Assembly (NCBI GenBank): GCA_019634245.1 | Contig: JAHQVR010000027.1 | Location: forward strand, 1-14,043 | From: Gammaproteobacteria bacterium | GTDB lineage: Bacteria; Pseudomonadota; Gammaproteobacteria; Granulosicoccales; Granulosicoccaceae | Direction of reading: 5' to 3' | DNA: 14,043 nt | Shown: positions 1-5,342 of the stretch, in pieces | Layout of the letters: each line of letters starts with the position of its first letter | Position numbering within the stretch: position 1 is the stretch's first letter | The notes under the pieces: model-generated | What the model saw: only the letters and a program-made list of their open reading frames with translations | What the model was told of the DNA's origin: nothing | Databases searched by the model: none | Translations under genes and position numbers: made by a program

Positions 1-60
1 ACCATGGACGCGGGGCGTCGTTTAACTTGAGCTGCACTGGATCAAGGTTAAAAACCTTCG
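1..60 (+). pseudogene. fadE: Upstream continuation of fadE, interrupted by two in-frame stop codons
   Basis: Read in the same frame as the downstream gene, these 20 codons give TMDAGRRLT-stop-AALDQG-stop-KPS, which joins directly onto VVSAILKY. From memory of the family, FadE proteins have an uninterrupted segment of the form MDAAR..T..A.DLGEKPSVxSAI here. The frame is therefore conserved on both sides of TGA (28-30) and TAA (49-51), which look like point changes. The TAA falls where Glu (GAA) is expected. It sits inside a perfect 6-bp inverted repeat, AAGGTT (44-49) and AACCTT (53-58). The rest of the gene lies outside the window. Confidence 0.7.
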
Positions 61-1197
61 GTGGTGTCTGCCATATTGAAGTATTTCAACACCGAAAGTA
101 TGCGAGTTGTGGTCAATGATGGTATGGATATTCTCGGCGGTAAAGGGATTTGTATGGGGCCAAATAATTTTCTCGGTCGTGCCTATCAAGGCGTGCCTGT
201 TGGTATTACCGTCGAAGGGGCAAACATACTGACCCGCAGCATGATTGTGTTTGGCCAAGGTGCCATGCGTTGTCATCCCTGGTTGGTCAAGGAAATCAAC
301 GCCTCTCAATTGCCAAATGAGCGTGAAGCGCTTGAAAATTTTGACGAAGCCTTGATGGGGCACGTGGGCTATGCCATTCAAAATGGTGCGCGTTCTCTGT
401 TGCATGGTTTAACTAAAGGGCGGCTTGTGGGAGCCCCTATCACAGGCCAAAACGCAAAATACTATCGTCGGCTTACGCGTATGAGTTCCGCGTACGCGTT
501 TTTGGCTGATTTTGCGATGCTCTTTTTAGGTGGTGGCTTGAAGCGCAAAGAGATGTTGTCGGGTCGTTTTGCCGATGGTCTTGTGCACATGTATATGGCT
601 TCGGCGGTGCTCAAGCGTTTTGAGGACACCGGCCGACCCGCTGCCGATCAGCCCCTGATGGAATGGTCTGTCAGGTACTGCCTGTTCCAGACTCAAATAG
701 CGCTTGATCAGATTTTGAGAAACTTTCCGAGCACGCCTGTAGGTCTGATTCTCAGAGGTATTGTTTTTCCGCTGGGTCGGCGCTACCGAACACCCAATGA
801 CAAACTGACGCAGCAATGCGCTCAGCTGCTGATGGAACCCTCCGAGGCGCGCGATCGATTAACGGTTGGTGCCTACATTAATGACGATCCCGATGACGTC
901 ACCGGTTCCGTAGAACATGCGTTGAATTGTGTCATTGCAGCAGCACCTGCCGAGAAGAAGATTCGACAAGCTCGGGTCAAGCGTCCGTACGATGTCGATT
1001 ATGCCGCTTGGCTCCGAACCCTCGTGGATGATGGCGTCATCGAAAGTGATGAGGTAGATCTTTTGTTGGCGGCGCAAAAGGCCACGGACAAGGTGGTTGC
1101 GGTAGATGATTTTCCTAATGATGTGATGCAAGGCGGCGCTGCGGTTTCGTCCAATGCTAACCATGAATCGGGAAACCGCGGTAAAAGTGCTGCGTAA
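61..1197 (+). CDS. fadE: FadE-type acyl-CoA dehydrogenase, C-terminal part
   Basis: This encodes the C-terminal half of the long (about 800 aa) FadE flavoprotein, which performs the first oxidation of fatty-acid beta-oxidation, acyl-CoA to trans-2-enoyl-CoA. The visible 378 residues start at GTG 61. They contain the end of the dehydrogenase fold, with DGMDILGGKGI, GPNNFLGRAYQ and TVEGANILTR. The Glu of that last motif (residue 52) is at the place of the catalytic base of acyl-CoA dehydrogenases. The FadE-specific C-terminal domain (DUF1974/ACDH_C) follows. The GTG is only where the open frame resumes after the TAA at 49-51. It has no good ribosome-binding site and homology continues upstream, so it is probably not the native start. 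As sequenced, a product from here would lack the N-terminal and most FAD/substrate-binding parts. Family identity is secure; whether the gene is functional is doubtful. Confidence 0.88.
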   Translation: MVSAILKYFNTESMRVVVNDGMDILGGKGICMGPNNFLGRAYQGVPVGITVEGANILTRSMIVFGQGAMRCHPWLVKEINASQLPNEREALENFDEALMGHVGYAIQNGARSLLHGLTKGRLVGAPITGQNAKYYRRLTRMSSAYAFLADFAMLFLGGGLKRKEMLSGRFADGLVHMYMASAVLKRFEDTGRPAADQPLMEWSVRYCLFQTQIALDQILRNFPSTPVGLILRGIVFPLGRRYRTPNDKLTQQCAQLLMEPSEARDRLTVGAYINDDPDDVTGSVEHALNCVIAAAPAEKKIRQARVKRPYDVDYAAWLRTLVDDGVIESDEVDLLLAAQKATDKVVAVDDFPNDVMQGGAAVSSNANHESGNRGKSAA

Positions 1198-1272
1198 ATT
1201 TTCACACGGTTTACTATCGCCGTCGACTCTAGTTCAGTGGTTTGAACTTGGAGTATCGGCCATGGCTTTTCT

Positions 1273-1306
1273 GGCAAGGAGTCAACCGTCGTGTTGATTC
1301 CTTGTC
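1273..1306. other. Strong hairpin downstream of fadE
   Basis: CAAGGAGTCAAC (1275-1286) pairs with GTTGATTCCTTG (1293-1304) as a 12-bp stem with one G-U pair and a 6-nt loop. The pairing can extend by a G-U and a G-C pair to 1273/1306. It lies about 75 nt after the fadE stop. No T-run follows on either strand, so it is not a standard intrinsic terminator. It may protect the 3' end of the fadE mRNA or assist Rho-dependent ending. Confidence 0.5.
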
Positions 1307-1505
1307 GACGCTAAGCTTACTAACATCTTCGATGGTTCTTTTGCTTGTCCTGTTAAACCTCATTGCTAATGATACGAGGTGTCTATTTCACCGGCGTACG
1401 TCAGTTATCTAGCGCCAAGCCGAGCTAAGTTTGGCAAAGCAAAGCGTCGACGGTCTTACTGCTTGACACTTACTTACAGGGCTCTCATAGCTTGCACCGC
1501 AGCAC

Positions 1506-1546
1506 TATAATTCTATGTCATCGGTATGACAGACTCTTCATGTCAT
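1506..1546 (+). promoter_or_regulatory. Candidate -10 element with TGTCAT operator-like repeats
   Basis: A perfect TATAAT (1506-1511) is followed by the perfect dyad TGTCAT-CGGT-ATGACA (1516-1531) and a third half-site TGTCAT (1541-1546). The dyad falls where transcription would start, as repressor operators often do. There is no good -35 hexamer at 16-18 bp: TTGACA at 1463-1468 is 37 bp away. The promoter call is therefore weak, while the inverted repeat itself is plain. Confidence 0.3.
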
Positions 1547-1555
1547 ATTCACAAT

Positions 1556-1598
1556 GTAAACTATTGATGCATGAAGATGTGTTGTCACAATAGTTCAC
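1556..1598. repeat. Imperfect 11-bp inverted repeat
   Basis: AACTATTG (1559-1566) is matched by CAATAGTT (1588-1595). With the flanking GT/AC pairs and one mismatch, 10 of 11 positions pair across a 21-nt spacer. No T-run follows. It could be a protein-binding site or an RNA stem; its role is unknown. Confidence 0.35.
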
Positions 1599-1791
1599 GT
1601 CTCTTATCAGCACTCAACACTTAATAAACAATTTGGCACAATGCTGGTGCATGTCTTAGGGTAGAATTGCTGTGGTTTAAAACGCAACACTCTAATCAAC
1701 ATACTTTCTTTTGAACGCGATTCAGCATTAAACCTTTGCACATAGTTAGTCGGGAAATGTTCCGGAAAGATTGGTGAGTTGTGGTTATACA

Positions 1792-1860
1792 GAGGTTGCC
1801 GTGAACCATCTGCGTTAATAACTAATCCAGGATGTTGTCCGGTTTTGGCGGCACAACCTC
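1792..1860 (+). ncRNA. Candidate structured RNA element upstream of the DUF937 gene
   Basis: The outer arms GAGGTTG (1792-1798) and CAACCTC (1854-1860) pair perfectly. Further in, CCG (1799-1801) pairs with CGG (1849-1851), AACC (1804-1807) with GGTT (1841-1844), and ATC (1808-1810) with GAT (1831-1833). The apical loop is AT-rich. The nested order of helices is what a folded leader RNA would show. It ends 130 nt before the start codon of the next gene. I do not recognise a known riboswitch class. It could equally be DNA-level symmetry or chance. Confidence 0.3.
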
Positions 1861-1990
1861 CGACTACGAATTAGATCAGTGTCAACTTTGTAGGTTAATT
1901 TCGTTTTTATTCACCATTTGCTAAAACGCCGAACTGCTTCGAGCACATTGGTGAAGTAGATAAAACACTAAAGTTTTAAGGAGTACTTGA

Positions 1991-3142
1991 ATGTCTTTTA
2001 ATGTGGTTGATTTAGTCACAGATCAGTTGAAAGGGCCTTTGCTCAATCAGATGACCAATTTATTGGGTGATGACGGGGCGAATGCCTCTAAAGGTCTGGA
2101 AAGTGCTGTACCAGCGTTACTCAGTGGGTTAACGGGCGTGGCCCAAACGCCAGAGGGTGCAGGCAATCTGTTTAATGCGGTTCAACAGCAAGATGACAGT
2201 ATCCTCAGTAACTTGGGTTCACTGCTCGGTGGCAACGATTCCGGCTCTCTTATCAGCTCTGGTGGCTCAATGCTCGGTTCATTACTGGGTAATAGTGCCA
2301 TGGGATCTCTGGGCGGCATATTGAGTAAGTTCACCGGCATGAGTAGTGGGGGCACGAGTTCCTTGATGGGTATGCTCGCGCCAGTGATTATTGGTATTTT
2401 AAAGAAAAAAGTATTGGGTGATGGACTCAACGCAGGTGGCTTGGCCAGTATGCTGCTGGGGCAAAAGAGCAACATCATGTCTGCCATGCCATCGGGCCTG
2501 GGTGATCAGCTATCTGGAATCAGCGGATTTGCTGACATTGGTGGCCAACTTGGAGATGCTGCCTCAGGATTGAAAAACGCTGCAGAAAGTGGTGTTGCCA
2601 GTGCCAGCCAAACCGTATCAAACGCTGCTTCGGGTGTGGGTGATGCGGCGCATGATGCAGTGGACACAGCTAAGTCCACGGGTGGTGGCCTGAAGAAATT
2701 CTTAATACCGCTTATTGCGATTGCACTTTTGGCTTGGTTGGCCATGAAGTTCTTAGGTGACAACGGCGCAGATACGGCAGTCGATCAAGCTGCGGATGCG
2801 GTCTCAGGAGCTGTTGGCGATGTAGATGTCAGTGAGTTGGGTACTAATCTAACGGGTATTTTTAATTCCGCATCGGAAACTCTTGGTGGTGTAACCGATC
2901 TTGATTCCGCTAAGGCTGCGGTTCCTGGATTGGAAGAACTCGGTGGCAAAGTCACAGGCGCTGCTGAATTGTTTAACAAAGTGCCGGAAGCTGCTCGTGG
3001 GCCTTTGAGTGGTATTGCATCAGAGGGTTTGGGTTCGCTTCAGCCCATTATTGATAAAGTGATGGCGATCCCAGGTGTAGGAGATGTTTTGAAGCCTATT
3101 ATTGATCCTATCCTCGAAGCTCTGAGTGGTATGGCTGGGTAG
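1991..3142 (+). CDS. DUF937-like single-pass membrane protein
   Basis: The 383-aa protein begins with a Gly/Ser/Leu-rich helical region (about 1-165) of the DUF937 type, a family of unknown function. Next comes an alanine-rich amphipathic stretch (about 185-228) with repeated small-residue heptads. One transmembrane segment follows at about 236-256, preceded by GGLKK. Lysines before the helix suggest the N-terminal part is cytoplasmic and the acidic C-terminal 125 residues are periplasmic. There is no signal peptide. The start is well supported: TAAGGAG (1977-1983) stands 7 nt before the ATG. The gene is alone, with a long upstream gap and a strong terminator after it, so it is probably transcribed by itself. 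Function is unknown; a role at the cell envelope is inference from topology only. Confidence 0.8.
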   Translation: MSFNVVDLVTDQLKGPLLNQMTNLLGDDGANASKGLESAVPALLSGLTGVAQTPEGAGNLFNAVQQQDDSILSNLGSLLGGNDSGSLISSGGSMLGSLLGNSAMGSLGGILSKFTGMSSGGTSSLMGMLAPVIIGILKKKVLGDGLNAGGLASMLLGQKSNIMSAMPSGLGDQLSGISGFADIGGQLGDAASGLKNAAESGVASASQTVSNAASGVGDAAHDAVDTAKSTGGGLKKFLIPLIAIALLAWLAMKFLGDNGADTAVDQAADAVSGAVGDVDVSELGTNLTGIFNSASETLGGVTDLDSAKAAVPGLEELGGKVTGAAELFNKVPEAARGPLSGIASEGLGSLQPIIDKVMAIPGVGDVLKPIIDPILEALSGMAG

Positions 3143-3180
3143 AGTCAGTCAGCATTTTATAAGAAAGACCTTAGTCAGAG

Positions 3181-3224
3181 AGGGCGGCAACGTGTGGTTA
3201 CTACTGGCACGTTCCGCCCTTTTT
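3181..3224 (+). terminator. Rho-independent terminator of the DUF937 gene
   Basis: AGGGCGG (3181-3187) pairs with CCGCCCT (3214-3220), and AACGTG (3189-3194) with CACGTT (3208-3213). This gives a 13-bp GC-rich stem with one bulged C and a 13-nt loop, ending in T5 (3220-3224). It lies 39 nt after the stop codon. The opposite strand has no T-run after the stem, so it acts rightward only. Confidence 0.88.
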
Positions 3225-3290
3225 CTCGTAAGCACCATTGAGTGTTCTAACCGTCCATCGCATCGTTGAGTTGTGAGCGGTTGTCTCTAT

Positions 3291-4637
3291 CTATCGCAGA
3301 TGTGGCTCTAAGAAAACACTCAAACCGAGGCATTCAGCATCTTTACCGTGCGGCATCATGATCTGAAAACCGGAAGGCAATGTCCCTGGACGCTGCATCG
3401 GTAAAGTGGTGGCGCAAAATTCCAATAGATTCCCCGGTTGAGTGTTGCGAGAGGCTTCCAAAGCTCGCTCTTTCTGAGCAGGTTCCTCTAAGTCGGCAAG
3501 AGGCATGGGTAAAAACGGTACTGTCGGGGACACCCATACATCCACATTGGCAAACGTGCTGTTGGCTTTCGCAATTAAAAATTCCTGGCGGCGCAACGCC
3601 TCCAGGTATTGAACGGCGCTAACCGTTAGTCCATGAGCTGCCCTTTCGGCGGTGACTGGGTCCATTCCATTCCGGGCATTCAAAAATAGATCGGTACCCA
3701 AAAAGCTCAATAGTTCTGGGGGTACGATGAGTGGAAATAGGGTGGAGCGCTCAGCGGCTTCAGGAAACTCCATATCGATAAGCTCTGCACCCAAACTCGT
3801 GAGCTTTGCAAGACTATTCTCAAAGTCACTGGCTACTTGGCGATCAAGATGGTCGAGAAAATGAATTTTGGGCACACCCACTCGAAGGCCTTCTATATCG
3901 GTGAAGTTGGGCACTAATTCGTCGAACAAAGCTTCATGAAGCAGAGCAGCGTCACGAGCGCACCGAACCAGAGGGCCCACTGAATCCAACGTACGTGACA
4001 ATGAAAATATGCCATCAGTAGGCCATCGTCCTACCGATGTTTTATGGCCAAATATGCCTGTAAAACAGGCGGGAATTCGAACCGAACCACCGGTGTCAGT
4101 TCCTAGCCCGAGGCCAATACAACCTGCCGCCGTCGCAACGGCTGAGCCGCTGGAGGAACCTCCTGGTAGGCGATGCACCGTTTCATCTACGGGGTTCCAA
4201 GGCGTGCCGCGCGCTGCGTTGATGCCCGTGACTCCCAAGGCAAATTCCACGGTTTTGGTTTTGCCCACCGGAATCGCACCTAGCAGTCTGAGTTGTTTTA
4301 GCACGGTTCCTTCGGTGCCACTTAAATGTTCAGTGTCGGCATTTGAACCATTGGTGGTAGGCATCCCTTGGGCTGCCATGATGTCCTTGACCCCAATAGG
4401 TAAACCCATTAGGGGGCCTCTATCTTTGCCCTCTGCCAGTTCCGTATCCATGGCCTTTGCCAAGTTTGTGGCGACGGCTTCATCGAGTACTTCAAAGGCG
4501 TTGAGCGTTGGCATGGACTGGATTCGATCAATGCAGAACTCCATGGTTGTGGCGAAACTAATGTCACCTGAACGTACGCTGGCAGCCCATGGTTCAATGC
4601 CGTTTGCAAATAGATCAGTTTCCCCAGATGTGGCCAT
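3291..4637 (-). CDS. Amidase-signature family hydrolase
   Basis: The 448-aa protein belongs to the amidase signature family, which hydrolyses or transfers amide nitrogen. All three catalytic residues are present: Lys84 (in GVKDI), the cis-Ser at Ser161 (PGGSSSGS) and the nucleophile Ser185 (GTDTGGSVR). The two serines are 24 residues apart, as in fatty acid amide hydrolase. It resembles GatA-like and general amidases, but no gatB or gatC lies nearby, so it is unlikely to be the tRNA amidotransferase subunit. Its substrate cannot be told from sequence. The ATG at 4637 follows the pdeM stop by 10 nt, with AGAAG a few bases ahead, so it is the last gene of the minus-strand operon. I see no intrinsic terminator after it on this strand. 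Confidence 0.88.
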   Translation of the reverse strand: MATSGETDLFANGIEPWAASVRSGDISFATTMEFCIDRIQSMPTLNAFEVLDEAVATNLAKAMDTELAEGKDRGPLMGLPIGVKDIMAAQGMPTTNGSNADTEHLSGTEGTVLKQLRLLGAIPVGKTKTVEFALGVTGINAARGTPWNPVDETVHRLPGGSSSGSAVATAAGCIGLGLGTDTGGSVRIPACFTGIFGHKTSVGRWPTDGIFSLSRTLDSVGPLVRCARDAALLHEALFDELVPNFTDIEGLRVGVPKIHFLDHLDRQVASDFENSLAKLTSLGAELIDMEFPEAAERSTLFPLIVPPELLSFLGTDLFLNARNGMDPVTAERAAHGLTVSAVQYLEALRRQEFLIAKANSTFANVDVWVSPTVPFLPMPLADLEEPAQKERALEASRNTQPGNLLEFCATTLPMQRPGTLPSGFQIMMPHGKDAECLGLSVFLEPHLR

Positions 4638-4647
4638 AAAAATTCTT

Positions 4648-5340
4648 CTAACGTTTAGTTGGTTTAGTTGTTTTGGTTGGATTAGTTATTGGTACCGGTA
4701 GCACGCAATCGGGGCCCGTCAAATAGATTTGGTCACCTATGAAAGGTTCGATTCGGTGACCTCCTGTGAACTCACCAAAAGAGGGTAGCACCAGATAGTG
4801 TTCCGTGAGCCAGAAAACCGGAGCCTGTACGCCAGCGGTTCGTTTTCCCCCGATTCGAAAAGTGGGGTGCAGGTGACCACAGAGTACCAAACCGTTCTCT
4901 GAACGACCTGGTGCGTGTTGTAGAACGAAAGGATTCATTGGCAGTGGATGGGTGGTCCATAGGATGCCAGAATCGATTCTCTCTCGAGCCTCGGGTCGGT
5001 CGTGGTTGCCACTGATCACTCTGAATATGACGTTGGCATGGGTGGATAAAAACGCTTGTAATTGCTCTATCCAGGGCTCCTCTCGGCTTGGCACACCATG
5101 GAAAAAATCTCCGAGCACGAACACCGTGTGCGCGTCAAACTCGACGATGAGTTGGGATAATCGTTGTAGCGTGGTTGTTGAGACACCATCGGGAATACCG
5201 ATGCCAGCACGAGAAAATACGTGTTCTTTGCCTAAATGCAGATCTGCACAGAACAGGGTCTTTTTGGCTGGCCAGAACAGTGCTCGCTCACTGTGTAGTG
5301 CCAGTTTTTGACCTGCGCATTCAATACAGTGCGTGGCCAT
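4648..5340 (-). CDS. pdeM: Ligase-associated metallophosphoesterase (PdeM-type)
   Basis: This is a 230-aa calcineurin-like metallophosphoesterase. The metal-binding motifs appear in order: DLH (Asp33, His35), GDFFH (Asp78), GNHD (Asn112, His113) and GHLH (His156, His158). The order, spacing and neighbouring helicase match the ligase-associated DNA damage response endonuclease PdeM, which acts as a metal-dependent nuclease or phosphodiesterase in DNA repair. It starts 2 nt after the helicase stop, so the two are surely co-translated. The C-terminal tail (about 218-230) is a low-complexity Thr/Lys/Pro stretch, probably disordered and not part of the core fold. The expected companion ligase and exonuclease genes are not in the window. 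Confidence 0.87.
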   Translation of the reverse strand: MATHCIECAGQKLALHSERALFWPAKKTLFCADLHLGKEHVFSRAGIGIPDGVSTTTLQRLSQLIVEFDAHTVFVLGDFFHGVPSREEPWIEQLQAFLSTHANVIFRVISGNHDRPEARERIDSGILWTTHPLPMNPFVLQHAPGRSENGLVLCGHLHPTFRIGGKRTAGVQAPVFWLTEHYLVLPSFGEFTGGHRIEPFIGDQIYLTGPDCVLPVPITNPTKTTKPTKR

Positions 5341-5342
5341 GT

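Larger units (their letters stand above)
1198..1990. other. 790-bp gene-free region with inverted repeats
   Basis: I find no convincing coding sequence, tRNA or mobile-element remnant here. The stretch holds a 12-bp hairpin (1275-1304), a perfect TATAAT hexamer (1506-1511) beside TGTCAT half-sites (1516-1546), an imperfect 11-bp inverted repeat (1556-1598), and a 69-nt complex stem-loop (1792-1860). Just before the next gene comes an AT-rich 6-bp inverted repeat (TAAAAC 1961-1966, GTTTTA 1973-1978). It could be a long leader, a regulatory region or the site of a small RNA. Confidence 0.5.

Noticed and set aside
28..30. TGA in fadE read as selenocysteine
   Set aside because: A second stop (TAA) follows 21 nt later, no SECIS-like hairpin is evident right after the TGA, and FadE is not a selenoprotein family.
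1222..1451. Three GTCGAC copies, two within 9-bp inverted arms (1304-1312, 1443-1451)
   Set aside because: Short palindromic hexamers; the arms are 130 bp apart with no further pairing, so chance is likely.
1463..1511. TTGACA (1463) paired with TATAAT (1506) as one promoter
   Set aside because: The spacing is 37 bp, far from the 16-18 bp needed.
1634..1653. Sigma-54-like TGGCAC...TGCA element
   Set aside because: The GG and GC dinucleotides are 12 bp apart instead of 10, and the -12 box is poor.
4009..4701. Plus-strand open frame of 230 codons
   Set aside because: It is antisense to the amidase, whose catalytic motifs are complete; the antisense product shows no recognisable family features.
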